DNA of 25,354 bases from UBA2330 sp049293015 (GCA_049293015.1 JBATSB010000160.1:1-25354), one strand, 5' to 3'; positions 1 through 9,118 are shown, counted from the stretch's first letter. The notes: a model not told the origin generated them from the letters alone. Made by a program: numbers and translations.

Positions 1-1497
1 AAATCCCCCCGCCTCTAATTTATAGAAATAAACTCCACTCGGAAAATTACTTCCGTCGAATGTGACAGAGTAGCTGCCGGCAGACTGCTTTTCATTTACC
101 AAGGTCGAAACTTCATTTCCCAATACATCAAAGACTTTTAAAGAAACATCATTGTACATTGAACATTGATAATTTATAATTGTCATTGGGTTAAAAGGAT
201 TTGGAAAATTCTGAGATAAAGAATACGATGAAGGTATTTCAATTCCTGTTTGAGTCAAACCTGTTAAATTATTCAGGCGATCATAATATAATTTATTCCC
301 AGTTCCGTTTGTGCCGACCCAAATTGCTCCTGCATCACCACCTGTATCATAATATTCAATTAATGAAGGAATGAATCCTATTGCAGAATAAACAGGTGGA
401 TGTTCGCTAATTTGTACTGGTGCTGAAAAAACTGAAGAAGAAGAATTCGAAGCAGAAGAATAATACATTTTATCTGAAACATTTGTCGGTGGACCTGTCT
501 GCAAACTGTCTGAATAAAAAACAATATCTACACCGCCACCGGATACAGAATAGTATTTTGCTTCAAACCAAAATTCATCCCTGCCCGTCATAGAACCAAT
601 TGTAAACGGAGCACCATATGTCGTACCTCCATCATTGCTCAAAATGCAGTTAATATCTTTGCTTCCCGATGTACCGGAAGTATAAAACAGCCAGGCATTC
701 GAACCGTATCGAACAGCTTCAAACTGGTCTTTGGGAGTTCCTGCAGGAATGGGGGTTGAAAATGAACCTGCCACTACAAGTGTTCCCGGTACGGATTCTC
801 TGTACCGGACATTCCTTATGATAGAACTCACAGTATCGGTAAATGGACCGCCGTAATAATTAACAATTGCAGTATCACCTGTTGCAGACATTGATATTGC
901 GGGATGTGCGGCATTTGAAGAAAGGAAAATTGCTCCTCCCCATGTAATACCTCCATCAATTGAACCGAATATTCTCACTTCATTATTAATATAAAGATCT
1001 ATTATTAGATAGATACTTCCGGTAGATGAAGTTGTAGCGTCGAAGTCTCCGATATTTGTATAATTTGTAAAAGTGCCAATTGTCCCGCTGACCGGATTCA
1101 GAACCTTGATAGTTCCATTCGCAAGGAATACACAGTAGACTGAATCAAGAGCGCTTCTGACCATTTTTGTTTTAGTGATAATAACAGCAGGACTTATCCC
1201 TGCAATTTTTGACCAGCTCATTCCATTATTGGTTGAGGTCAGTATTGTAAGACCTTCATCTAGTCCGGGAGAAAAGTTTGTATCAGGAATAGAGACATAA
1301 ATAGTAGAAGAGGAAATCTTATAAACTCCTGAAGGTCTTCCCATAGGTTCGGTGTTTGATACTACATAGTCGGATCCCCATTCGACATTATCGTAATAAG
1401 GAATTGGCGGATTGTAAATTTTAACGGTAAGTTCCTGAGCTTGTATGGATGTAGCTAAAATAAAAACTGATATAAATATTGAAATTAAATTTTTCAA
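1..1497 (-). CDS. Secreted T9SS cargo protein, C-terminus cut by window edge
   Basis: The frame is open from the left edge to a TTG codon at 1497-1495 (499 codons, no internal stop). The TTG start is chosen because an AAGGAG site at 1505-1510 lies 7 nt upstream, the product begins with a signal peptide (LKNLISIFISVFILATSIQAQ), and the overlapping ATG runs straight into a stop. The body holds Asp-box/BNR-like strips (TSTNNGMSW, GSIDGGITWGG, LSNDGGTTYG), suggesting a sialidase-like beta-propeller fold. It ends in a type A T9SS sorting domain (SLSQNFPNPFNPMTIINY, then FPSGVYFYKLEAG), so export across the outer membrane by T9SS is expected. About ten residues are missing beyond position 1. It is the last gene of a four-gene minus-strand row, 83 bp after the previous stop. 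The substrate is unknown, and sialidase activity should not be assumed. Confidence 0.85.
   Translation of the reverse strand, partial: MKNLISIFISVFILATSIQAQELTVKIYNPPIPYYDNVEWGSDYVVSNTEPMGRPSGVYKISSSTIYVSIPDTNFSPGLDEGLTILTSTNNGMSWSKIAGISPAVIITKTKMVRSALDSVYCVFLANGTIKVLNPVSGTIGTFTNYTNIGDFDATTSSTGSIYLIIDLYINNEVRIFGSIDGGITWGGAIFLSSNAAHPAISMSATGDTAIVNYYGGPFTDTVSSIIRNVRYRESVPGTLVVAGSFSTPIPAGTPKDQFEAVRYGSNAWLFYTSGTSGSKDINCILSNDGGTTYGAPFTIGSMTGRDEFWFEAKYYSVSGGGVDIVFYSDSLQTGPPTNVSDKMYYSSASNSSSSVFSAPVQISEHPPVYSAIGFIPSLIEYYDTGGDAGAIWVGTNGTGNKLYYDRLNNLTGLTQTGIEIPSSYSLSQNFPNPFNPMTIINYQCSMYNDVSLKVFDVLGNEVSTLVNEKQSAGSYSVTFDGSNFPSGVYFYKLEAGGF
150..184. repeat. Heptamer array inside a T9SS sorting-domain coding region
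   Basis: In-phase 7-mers CATTGTA, CATTGAA, CATTGAT, AATTTAT, AATTGTC. On the minus strand they encode the INYQCSMYND linker of the sorting domain. Equivalent arrays lie at 1763-1797 and 5414-5448. Confidence 0.7.
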
Positions 1498-1504
1498 AAC
1501 ATTT

Positions 1505-1510
1505 CTCCTT
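1505..1510 (-). promoter_or_regulatory. Ribosome binding site that decides a TTG start
   Basis: On the minus strand this reads AAGGAG, a full Shine-Dalgarno core, 7 nt before the TTG at 1497. Most genes here lack such a site, so it supports the non-ATG start of the left-edge gene. Confidence 0.7.
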
Positions 1511-1580
1511 TTTGATTAAGTATTTTATAAAATAAATTATTATTATATATCTATGATACAATGATATATTTGTTAGTATA

Positions 1581-3680
1581 TCATTTTAATAAAACCATAC
1601 GCTTCGTTTCAACAAAATCACCCGCCTCCAATTTATAAAAATAAACCCCGCTCGGAAAATTACTTCCGTCGAATGTGACAGAGTAGCTGCCGGCAGATTG
1701 CTTTTCATTTACCAAGGTCGAAACTTCATTTCCCAAAATATCATAAACTTTCAGCGAAACATCATTGTACATTGAACATTGATATTTAATAATTGTCTTT
1801 GGGTTGAATGGGTTTGGATAGTTTTGAGAAAGTATAAAATTAAAGGGTAATTCAGCAGAATTATTATTTACGAAAGTTATCCCACCGGTACTTGTATGTA
1901 TTATAACTCCATTTCCAACAGCCCACCCTGAATTCTCATTTATAAAATCCAAACCAAATAAGGAAGACCCAGATAAATATTGTAAAGTCCAGCTTTTACA
2001 TGAATCGATAGTCTTTGAAATTTTTCCTGCAGACATCCCATAAAAAATACCGTCTTTTATATGTACAATTCGTGTTAAGAATATTTCATTTATTACCATC
2101 CAGTTATCGCCACCATCAGTAGTTTTATAAACTTCATCTCCAAAAACAAAACCTGTATTATTATCAAGAAATTTTACATCCTTTAAAGCAACGAAACTCT
2201 TACTAAATTTTTCTACCCAAGAATTTCCTGCATCGGTAGATTTGAAAATTTTTCCGGGTATAAATCCACCTACAACCCAGCCGGTATTTTGATCAATGAA
2301 ATCTATTCCAAACAGATCCTGTCCGGATAATAAGAATTGAGACTGCCAGCTTTCGCCACCGTCTGTAGTTTTTAAAATGCTGTCTCCAATTAACCATCCT
2401 GTCATATTATCCATAAAATATGATTTTTGCATAACACCACCAGAAGCAGGATGCTTTGATATCCAGTTTTCTCCTCCATTTGTGGTCTTTAAAATATATG
2501 AACTTAACTCTCCTGCAATCCAACCTGTATTTTTATCAATAAAATTTATATCATAAAATGATCTGCTAAAACCAATATCCTTGTAAAACCAGTCCCTACC
2601 AGCATTTGTCGTTTTCAGGTACATACCATATAATCCTGCAGCATATCCGGTATTCTCATCTACAAAACTCACTGACCTGTAAACACCACCAATGCGTTTG
2701 TTAATTTCTTTCCACACAATTCCTCCATCACTTGAAGTTAAAATTGTTCCTTTACTGCCTGATGTATAAAAAGTATTACTGCCCGCAAAAGAGATTTGAT
2801 AAATAGATTCTGAACTTCCTGAATAAATTAGATCCCAGTTATCACCACCGTTAAGAGTTTTAAAAATTTTCCCTGAACCTGTAGTCAGCCAACCTGTATT
2901 TTCATTTTCGAATTGTATATCAAATAAATAATTGGTTGTAAAATTATTCTGAACAATCCATTTGTTACCCCCGTCTGTCGATTTAAGCATTCTACCGTAA
3001 TCCCCGGCAACCCAACCAGTATTTTGATCTTTGAAATATACCACTCTGTAATTTGTGTTATCTTCATCAATAAAAATTCTTGTCCATGTGTTTCCTCCAT
3101 TTGTTGTTTTGGAAATTAGTCCTTTAGTAGTTTGTAAACCATTAACATATCCAACTGCCCATCCGGTCTGAGAATTAGCAAACTTAATACTTGAAAAATA
3201 AGAATCACAAAGTGTAGTTTGAGTCTGCCAGTTTATACCTCCGTTAATAGTTTTAATAATTGTACCGCATCCGCCTGCAGCCCAGCCTGTCGATTCATTA
3301 ATAAAAAATATTGATTTATTAGAATAATTATTATCGGTTTCGTATCCATTCCAGGTTTGACCCTGATCTGTTGTTTTTAAAATATTCGAACCGGTACCTG
3401 ACAGGAAGCCAGTGTTATTGTTTATAAAATAGCTTGAATAATATGTCATGCCTGTTGTAGCGGGTATAATATTAGTCCAGTTTATTCCACTGTTTGTAGT
3501 CTTTAAAATTGTATTTCCACTTCCAAAAATTATACCTGTATTTTGATTAAAAAATTTTAAAGTATAAAGATAATCACCGGTAGGATAAGGGTCTTGAATA
3601 TACCAACCGCTTTGGGGTAAGACAATCGATGCTGATAAATTTAAAATAGAAATTAATGTAATGCAAATAAACTTTTTCAT
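1581..3680 (-). CDS. Secreted Ycf48-like repeat protein with T9SS sorting domain
   Basis: A 699-aa exported protein. A signal peptide covers about residues 1-23. It is followed by about 13 clear copies, plus one degenerate copy, of a roughly 40-45-residue unit containing 'NENTGW..G' and 'ILKTTNGGxNW' strips. These are Asp-box/BNR repeats of the Ycf48/photosystem-II-assembly-like beta-propeller type. Fourteen blades would fit two seven-bladed propellers (inference). The last ~85 residues are a type A T9SS sorting domain (SQNYPNPFNPKTIIKY ... FPSGVYFYKLEAGDF ... KRMVLLK). Such proteins in this phylum are large surface or secreted proteins; no photosynthetic role is implied. It starts 12 bp after the stop of the upstream gene, so co-transcription is likely. 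No catalytic motif was recognised. Confidence 0.9.
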   Translation of the reverse strand: MKKFICITLISILNLSASIVLPQSGWYIQDPYPTGDYLYTLKFFNQNTGIIFGSGNTILKTTNSGINWTNIIPATTGMTYYSSYFINNNTGFLSGTGSNILKTTDQGQTWNGYETDNNYSNKSIFFINESTGWAAGGCGTIIKTINGGINWQTQTTLCDSYFSSIKFANSQTGWAVGYVNGLQTTKGLISKTTNGGNTWTRIFIDEDNTNYRVVYFKDQNTGWVAGDYGRMLKSTDGGNKWIVQNNFTTNYLFDIQFENENTGWLTTGSGKIFKTLNGGDNWDLIYSGSSESIYQISFAGSNTFYTSGSKGTILTSSDGGIVWKEINKRIGGVYRSVSFVDENTGYAAGLYGMYLKTTNAGRDWFYKDIGFSRSFYDINFIDKNTGWIAGELSSYILKTTNGGENWISKHPASGGVMQKSYFMDNMTGWLIGDSILKTTDGGESWQSQFLLSGQDLFGIDFIDQNTGWVVGGFIPGKIFKSTDAGNSWVEKFSKSFVALKDVKFLDNNTGFVFGDEVYKTTDGGDNWMVINEIFLTRIVHIKDGIFYGMSAGKISKTIDSCKSWTLQYLSGSSLFGLDFINENSGWAVGNGVIIHTSTGGITFVNNNSAELPFNFILSQNYPNPFNPKTIIKYQCSMYNDVSLKVYDILGNEVSTLVNEKQSAGSYSVTFDGSNFPSGVYFYKLEAGDFVETKRMVLLK
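1763..1797. repeat. Heptamer array inside a T9SS sorting-domain coding region
   Basis: CATTGTA, CATTGAA, CATTGAT, ATTTAAT, AATTGTC in phase. Encodes IKYQCSMYND in the 699-aa protein. Confidence 0.7.
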
Positions 3681-3692
3681 ATTTTTGAATAT

Positions 3693-5219
3693 TTATTTTA
3701 ATAATATCATTCTCTTAGTTTCAGAAAAATTGCCTGCATCAAGCTTATAAAAATAAACCCCGCTCGGAAAATTACTTCCGTCGAAAGTGACAGAGTAGCT
3801 GCCGGCAGTCTGCTTTTCATTTACCAAGGTCGAAATTTCATTTCCCAAAACATCAAAGACTTTCAGTTTTGCATTACTCGTAACTCGTAACTCGTAATTG
3901 ATCACTGTCATTGGGTTAAAGGGGTTTGGGTAATTTTGTGAAAGTGAATATTCTTTAGGTATAATATTTGAATTAGAAATTGAAGTTAAGTCTTGATCTC
4001 TGAAGGATTCAATAAGTGCAGTTTTACCATTAATCTTCTTTTCCCACAAAATCCTGATTCGGTACTTTGTGTTGTCAAATACAAGTTTAGTGCTCATGTT
4101 TACAAAGGTTGGAACCAAAGGATTCCCAACATAATATCTTCCCGGCATTTCAGGATATTGATTCATTATTATTATCTGCGTTGAGTCATTTGTTTTTCTT
4201 ATCCAGGAATAAATACTGTAACCGGAAAGAATATCTGAAGTTATATCTCCATGAGACGAGCCGGTGCCTCCTATATTGTCACCTCCGAAATTAGCAGTTT
4301 GATTGAAAATTGAATATTGATTAAACTTGATCATGGCAGAATAAAAATTCTTGTTTCCAAGTGTGTCATAATCATAATTAAGTATTGGTGTATTTGTTTC
4401 TCCATTAGAAAACCTGATATTATTTTGCGAATTTGTTTGAGAAATTAATATTCTTTCGCCTAGATTTACATCACCGTTTGTATAAACATTAAGTTTGTGA
4501 AAAGATATTTTAAAAAAATAAGGAGTAATCTTTTGTTGATATGCAAGATAGAGATCAATTCCGGAAGTAAATAAAGACCGTGTCAATTCAGGTGACACAC
4601 ATTCAGCACTAACATCTGAAGTAACATTTATTTCATTCATGAAAGAACCATTAATATAATTCCTTATGTAAATGTCATCGCCTTTTTTATAAGCAAAGAG
4701 ATAATTGACAGTATTATTTATTTTGTAAGATACAATTGAAGGTTCTGTTTCATCTGCAGAACTTGTAGCAACACCAATAGGTAGACTCCAGGTAATCTGA
4801 TTATAATTTGTAAAATATACATCCCAGTTAAAACCATTAAAACCCTGATATGCTACTGCTCCGACATTATTCTGTGAAGCTGAAGATTGATCGACATGAT
4901 AAGCAACAGCGGGATTAATAATGGGAAACATTGACTTATCACCGGACATTACAATTTCAGGACCAAGAGTATTATAAGTCATAAATCTGATTCCAATACC
5001 AACATCATTCGATGATATCCATTTTTCATAAGCGAGAATACAATCTTTTATCTGATAATTAACAGAACTTGCCGTCTTATCAAACTGCGGATTTTTGATA
5101 TCATAATCAGTTGAAGAAATCAATATATGTGAAGTATCGTAATTAACCTGTGAAAACAAATTTATCCCTGATGCAACAAAAATGAAAATTACAAATAACA
5201 TTAAAATTTTTAATTTCAT
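3693..5219 (-). CDS. Secreted T9SS cargo protein of unknown function
   Basis: A 508-aa protein with an N-terminal signal peptide (hydrophobic residues ~5-21, cleavage near LFSQ) and a type A T9SS sorting domain over the last ~85 residues (SLSQNYPNPFNPMTVINYEL ... GVYFYKLDAGNF ... KRMILLK). The ~400-residue middle part is rich in beta-strand-like segments, aromatic residues and Asn, with no motif I recognise; a propeller-like fold is a guess. It lies 12 bp after the upstream gene and 12 bp before the next. Its sorting domain is unusual. The stretch between the NPFNP motif and LKVFDVLG reads NYELRVTSNAKL instead of KYQCSMYNDVSL, because the DNA there is a TAACTCG heptamer array that also occurs between genes. 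Confidence 0.85.
   Translation of the reverse strand: MKLKILMLFVIFIFVASGINLFSQVNYDTSHILISSTDYDIKNPQFDKTASSVNYQIKDCILAYEKWISSNDVGIGIRFMTYNTLGPEIVMSGDKSMFPIINPAVAYHVDQSSASQNNVGAVAYQGFNGFNWDVYFTNYNQITWSLPIGVATSSADETEPSIVSYKINNTVNYLFAYKKGDDIYIRNYINGSFMNEINVTSDVSAECVSPELTRSLFTSGIDLYLAYQQKITPYFFKISFHKLNVYTNGDVNLGERILISQTNSQNNIRFSNGETNTPILNYDYDTLGNKNFYSAMIKFNQYSIFNQTANFGGDNIGGTGSSHGDITSDILSGYSIYSWIRKTNDSTQIIIMNQYPEMPGRYYVGNPLVPTFVNMSTKLVFDNTKYRIRILWEKKINGKTALIESFRDQDLTSISNSNIIPKEYSLSQNYPNPFNPMTVINYELRVTSNAKLKVFDVLGNEISTLVNEKQTAGSYSVTFDGSNFPSGVYFYKLDAGNFSETKRMILLK
3874..3901. repeat. TAACTCG heptamer array inside a T9SS sorting-domain coding region
   Basis: TTACTCG, TAACTCG, TAACTCG, TAATTGA in phase. 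Encodes INYELRVTSN. Bases 3880-3899 are identical to the intergenic array at 12384-12403. This copy replaces the CATTGNN array seen in the three neighbouring genes. Confidence 0.8.
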
Positions 5220-5231
5220 AATAATAAATTT

Positions 5232-6914
5232 TTATTTTAATAAAATCATTCTTTTTGTCTCAACAAACTCTCCTGCTTCCAATTTATAAAAATAAACTCC
5301 GCTCGGGAAATTACTTCCATCGAATGTGACTGAGTAGCTGCCGGCAGTTTGCTTTTCATTTACCAGGGTCAAGACTTCATTCCCCAAAACATCATAGACT
5401 TTAAGCGAAACATCATTGTACATTGAACATTGATATTTTATAATTGTAATTGGGTTAAATGGGTTTGGGTAGTTTTGATGCAATTTAAAATTATCAGGAA
5501 CTTCACCGGTTATCTGACTGATTCCAACAATATCATAAGTAGTAAAATAGACAGCTTGGGCAGGAAATGGATCAGAGCCGTTTACATAAGCTCCCGGAAT
5601 AGAATCTGCCTGACACATAATATTAGCTTTTATGAAAGATCCATCGACATAATTTGTCTGAGAGATACTAAAATATCTCCAGTCGTATAAAGGTGTCTCG
5701 GGAGTCATTCTGACAGGTTGTGACCAGTTTAAATAATCTATTGAATATGAAAACATTCCTTTATAATAAGAACTTGAGTCGTTTCCATAAATACCTGTAG
5801 TTGCATTAAAAACCAGTAATAATGCATTTCCATTTGTAGGTCTTCCAATAGCAGGTCTGGTCAGAGGTAAGAAACCATCTGTAACATTTCCTTTATTTGG
5901 ATAAAAATCTACATTATTTTCATCTGCAACAATTACTGGAATGCCGTTATTAACTGTCGGATTCCAGACTCTTATAGAAGACGGAAGATTCGGAAAGAAT
6001 CCGGTCTCTGTTAATTTTGAAACTTCAAAAGCTACATTTGGCTGATTATTATTTCCAAACACCATACTTATTCCTCTGAATACACCGAGTGAATCACTAT
6101 TATTATTCCAGTCCCAGATCTTCAGAGGCACAGACCATGTAAGTCCTTCATCTGTTGAAGATCTGTAAAATGCATCATATAGAATGGTTGGATTAAATCC
6201 GATATATGTGTGACCAATAATACCTGATGGAGATTGCGAAATAGCATAAGTCTCAGCCCCATCATTGTCGGCATTTGACCAGTTAATAATTCCGTTGTTA
6301 CTATATACAATATTTCCCATTACAGCCATTAATATTTTATCGGAATTGATTCCCAGAACTCTTGGAAAAAGTGAAGCTACAGAATTTGGAGCAATGCCCG
6401 GATCAAGTTCTGTAAATACTGAGAAACCCGGACCGGCATCATAATAAATTTTACTTCTTACATTTGTACTGTTAGTATTATTATGATTAGCAATAACTGC
6501 AGCACCGTTAGTAAATCCTGAAATTGATGGGAATCCGCTTCTTGAGGGAGGAACATTATCAAGTCTTTGCCATATCTGCCCAAAGTCATTACTATATAAA
6601 TATGCTGTATATCTGTTGATTAGATTTGTGTCAGGGGAGACCATAAAAACTGCATGCAACTGACTAGGAATAAATGTATCATGCCAGATCTGATTTGGAA
6701 CTGCATTTGACTGAAGGTCATAGTATGTAAACACTCCCATTGGAGTTGGAAAAAAAGTAATACCATTTGTAACAACAGCGGGAAATGAGTTAGAGGATGC
6801 AGTCTTTTTGGAATTAACAGACTTAGTAGAATATGGATCCTGAAGCTGACAATAAGTATAAGTGTTTATCTTACATATTGAAATCAAAAGAAATAAAGCA
6901 ATAAACTTTTTCAT
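5232..6914 (-). CDS. Secreted T9SS cargo protein, sialidase-like repeats
   Basis: A 560-aa first gene of the minus-strand row. The start at 6914 is backed by AAGGAG at 6921-6926, 6 nt upstream. A signal peptide (MKKFIALFLLISICKINTYT) precedes a long beta-rich region with Asp-box-like strips (LYSNDFGQIWQRL, RSSTDEGLTWSVPL), as in six-bladed sialidase/BNR folds. It ends in a type A T9SS sorting domain (HQNYPNPFNPITIIKY ... FPSGVYFYKLEAGEF ... KRMILLK). No catalytic Arg triad could be assigned by eye, so enzymatic function is open. The role is probably surface-attached or released after T9SS export. Downstream genes follow at 12-bp gaps. Confidence 0.87.
   Translation of the reverse strand: MKKFIALFLLISICKINTYTYCQLQDPYSTKSVNSKKTASSNSFPAVVTNGITFFPTPMGVFTYYDLQSNAVPNQIWHDTFIPSQLHAVFMVSPDTNLINRYTAYLYSNDFGQIWQRLDNVPPSRSGFPSISGFTNGAAVIANHNNTNSTNVRSKIYYDAGPGFSVFTELDPGIAPNSVASLFPRVLGINSDKILMAVMGNIVYSNNGIINWSNADNDGAETYAISQSPSGIIGHTYIGFNPTILYDAFYRSSTDEGLTWSVPLKIWDWNNNSDSLGVFRGISMVFGNNNQPNVAFEVSKLTETGFFPNLPSSIRVWNPTVNNGIPVIVADENNVDFYPNKGNVTDGFLPLTRPAIGRPTNGNALLLVFNATTGIYGNDSSSYYKGMFSYSIDYLNWSQPVRMTPETPLYDWRYFSISQTNYVDGSFIKANIMCQADSIPGAYVNGSDPFPAQAVYFTTYDIVGISQITGEVPDNFKLHQNYPNPFNPITIIKYQCSMYNDVSLKVYDVLGNEVLTLVNEKQTAGSYSVTFDGSNFPSGVYFYKLEAGEFVETKRMILLK
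5414..5448. repeat. Heptamer array inside a T9SS sorting-domain coding region
   Basis: CATTGTA, CATTGAA, CATTGAT, ATTTTAT, AATTGTA in phase. Encodes IKYQCSMYND in the 560-aa protein. Confidence 0.7.
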
Positions 6915-6920
6915 TTTTAG

Positions 6921-6926
6921 CTCCTT
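6921..6926 (-). promoter_or_regulatory. Strong Shine-Dalgarno site of the T9SS cargo row
   Basis: The minus strand reads AAGGAG, 6 nt before the ATG at 6914. It stands out because most genes here have no clear site. Confidence 0.65.
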
Positions 6927-7368
6927 AATTTTTATTAAATCTGAAAAACGCAGACTTAATTTTCTTTTAAAATAACTTGATTATTAGTTAATGTCAAAGA
7001 AGTATTGCAGACAGATTTTTGAAAATGAAGTTGATAGGGGAATGAGATTCTTACTTTAATTGAGTATCCGCAGAATCCGAAAAGCACGTGACTCTGTGGT
7101 AACAAAATTTTAGAGTTATAGCTCCTCCCCTTTGTCCAAAGGGGAGGCTGGGAGGGGTTTGTAATAATGGGTTTAATTTGACTCAACTGTTTATGGTATT
7201 GGGTTTATCGCAATTCGTTGCATACTATTTCGTTCGGCAACAACCTCCTTCGCTCCAACTTTTTCAAGGGGGAATTACTTATCAATTATTCTGAAATGTG
7301 TTTTTAAAATTTATACTTCGCTTCTAAAAAATTGAGTAAAAATTTTCTTGCTAATAAGCGATTATAAT
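6927..7368. other. Gene-free spacer upstream of the T9SS cargo row
   Basis: No convincing coding sequence. A 76-codon minus-strand frame at 6956-7186 runs through a palindromic repeat and shows no domain or signal peptide. The spacer holds the palindrome at 7124-7147, a weaker GTTGC/GCAAC inverted repeat near 7218-7245, and leads into the heptamer array at 7369. The promoter for the T9SS row should lie here, but I see no good TAnnTTTG match. Confidence 0.6.
7124..7147. repeat. Palindromic REP-like hairpin
   Basis: An 11-bp perfect inverted repeat (CCTCCCCTTTG / CAAAGGGGAGG) with a 2-nt loop, followed by a GGGAGGGG run. It is GC-rich against AT-rich surroundings and has no T-tract, so it looks more like an interspersed palindromic repeat than a terminator. 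Confidence 0.65.
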
Positions 7369-7410
7369 ATTTGAAATTTGAAATTTGAAATTTGAAATTT
7401 GAAATTTGAA
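7369..7410. repeat. Heptamer tandem repeat, six perfect ATTTGAA copies
   Basis: Six uninterrupted copies of ATTTGAA. The array stops 1 nt before the TAA stop codon (7412-7414) of the M3 peptidase gene, so it lies directly in that gene's 3' untranslated region. Confidence 0.95.
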
Positions 7411-7411
7411 A

Positions 7412-9118
7412 TTAAAATCCGCTGTCGTCTATACTGTCAATATAAATCTCCAGCTCCTGAGAAATATCTCTAAATACTTCTTCATCAAATGGTGAACGAA
7501 GATTTGCACTTTCCACTAAATTCAAAAATGTATCACTTCCACCTTTATCACAAAGATCAATATACTCTTTCAGAGATTCTTTATACTGACCGTTGCCGTT
7601 ATGAATGGCTTTACTCCAGAACTGGAATGCACACATCTGTGCCAGACAATAATCGATATAATAAAACGGCACTTCATAAATATGTCCCTGCTTCTGCCAT
7701 CTGCCGCCGTTGTTTAAATATTCTATATCACCATAATTCATATCAGGAATATATATATTTTCGAGTTCGAGCCATCTTTTATTTCTTTCCTTTGGAGTGG
7801 CTTTCGGATTTTCATAAACCCAGTGCTGAAAATGATCCACCAACACTCCGTATGGAAGAAAGTTCAGAGCTTCGTTGATATGTGTGAATTTAAATTTATC
7901 TGTATCCTCTTTGAAAAATAAATTCATCCAGGGATAAGTAAGAAATTCCATTCCCATTGAATGTATCTCGCAAGTTTCCGATGTAGGACTTTCATATTCG
8001 CTGAAGTGAAAATTTCTGCTGCGGAATGCCTGAAAAGCATGACCTGCCTCGTGAGTCAGTACTGTAATATCATCTTCGGTACCATTCATATTTGCAAAAA
8101 TGTAAGGACTTTTGTGATCAGGAATGTAATTACAATATCCCATATCTGCTTTACCTTTTTTGCTGAATACATCAAAGAGTTCATTCTCTATCATAAAATC
8201 CATAAACTCTTCAGTCTCAGGTGAAAGTTCGTCATACATTTTTTTTCCCATTTCCATTATCCATTCAGGACCACCTTTAGGAGTTGCATTTCCTTTTGTA
8301 TAATAGATCATGGTATCGTAAAATTTTAATTCATCCAAACCAAGTCTTTTCTTTTGCTTTTCTCTAAGCTTAACAGAAAGCGGTACTAAATATTTTTTCA
8401 CATTCTCCCTGAAATCCCAAACCATTTTTTCATCATAATCCATTCTTTCCATTCTTGCATATCCAAGTCCGATAAAATTTTTATAGTTCATCTTTTCTGC
8501 CATGTCATTTCTTAGATAAACTAATTTATCAAAGATCTCATCAAACTTTTCAGAATTATCTGAAAAGAAACCCCACATTGCATCAAATGCTTTTTTTCTA
8601 ATTTCTCTGTCAGTTGATTCCAGATAAGGTGTCAGCTCCTGTAGATTTTTTTCTTCACCTTCGAACATTACTTTGGCAGATGCTTTTAGTTTTAGATATT
8701 CACTTTTCAAATGATTTTCTTTTTTTACATCTTCAATTATTTCATGTGAAAAACTTGTAAGTGTGATCTCTGCAATATCAAATAAATGCTTTCCATACTT
8801 TTCAGTGAGTTCATTTCTGAACTCTGAAGATAAAAGTGATCTGTAATAATCATTTTCAATATCATTGTAAGAAGGTACAACTTCATCAAAATAATCCTGC
8901 TCTTCAGCAAATTTTTCATTATTTGTATCGATTGTATAATTTATAAATGCAATCTCCTCCATTGTATTAAAATGATTTCGGAAAATTATTATTTTATCAA
9001 GAACCTTATCTGCTTCCTCAAAGGATTTCGATTTTGTAAAATTATTGATCAGAGCTTTAAACTCAAAACAGACCTTATCTATATCAGGCCTTACATATTT
9101 CATTTCAGAATATTTCAT
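7412..9118 (-). CDS. pepF: M3 family oligoendopeptidase
   Basis: A 568-aa cytoplasmic zinc metallopeptidase of family M3 (thimet/oligoendopeptidase F clan), expected to cleave short peptides. The zinc site is visible: THEAGH with HEAGH at residues 356-360, and a likely third ligand Glu384 in SETCEIHSMGMEF, the usual M3 spacing. The C-terminal half also shows GHIYEVPFYYIDYCLAQMCA, typical of bacterial M3 oligoendopeptidases, and the length fits the family. There is no signal peptide. An alternative start is Met6 (9103), because the N-terminus reads MKYSEMKY. No Shine-Dalgarno site is seen. It is the last gene of the minus-strand group 7412-14265, 139 bp after rsgA. The stop codon abuts the ATTTGAA heptamer array. 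The symbol is by family resemblance. Confidence 0.92.
   Translation of the reverse strand: MKYSEMKYVRPDIDKVCFEFKALINNFTKSKSFEEADKVLDKIIIFRNHFNTMEEIAFINYTIDTNNEKFAEEQDYFDEVVPSYNDIENDYYRSLLSSEFRNELTEKYGKHLFDIAEITLTSFSHEIIEDVKKENHLKSEYLKLKASAKVMFEGEEKNLQELTPYLESTDREIRKKAFDAMWGFFSDNSEKFDEIFDKLVYLRNDMAEKMNYKNFIGLGYARMERMDYDEKMVWDFRENVKKYLVPLSVKLREKQKKRLGLDELKFYDTMIYYTKGNATPKGGPEWIMEMGKKMYDELSPETEEFMDFMIENELFDVFSKKGKADMGYCNYIPDHKSPYIFANMNGTEDDITVLTHEAGHAFQAFRSRNFHFSEYESPTSETCEIHSMGMEFLTYPWMNLFFKEDTDKFKFTHINEALNFLPYGVLVDHFQHWVYENPKATPKERNKRWLELENIYIPDMNYGDIEYLNNGGRWQKQGHIYEVPFYYIDYCLAQMCAFQFWSKAIHNGNGQYKESLKEYIDLCDKGGSDTFLNLVESANLRSPFDEEVFRDISQELEIYIDSIDDSGF

Noticed and set aside
1543..1567. ATATATC/GATATAT inverted repeat in the 83-bp gap between T9SS genes
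   Set aside because: A weak AT-only stem without a T-tract; it could arise by chance in such AT-rich DNA.
6956..7186. 76-codon minus-strand ORF
   Set aside because: It reads through the GC-rich palindrome at 7124-7147 (NPSQPPLWTKG), has no signal peptide or domain, and no start signal.
7369..7410. Possible CRISPR array
   Set aside because: Units are 7 bp and contiguous, with no spacers and no cas genes nearby.
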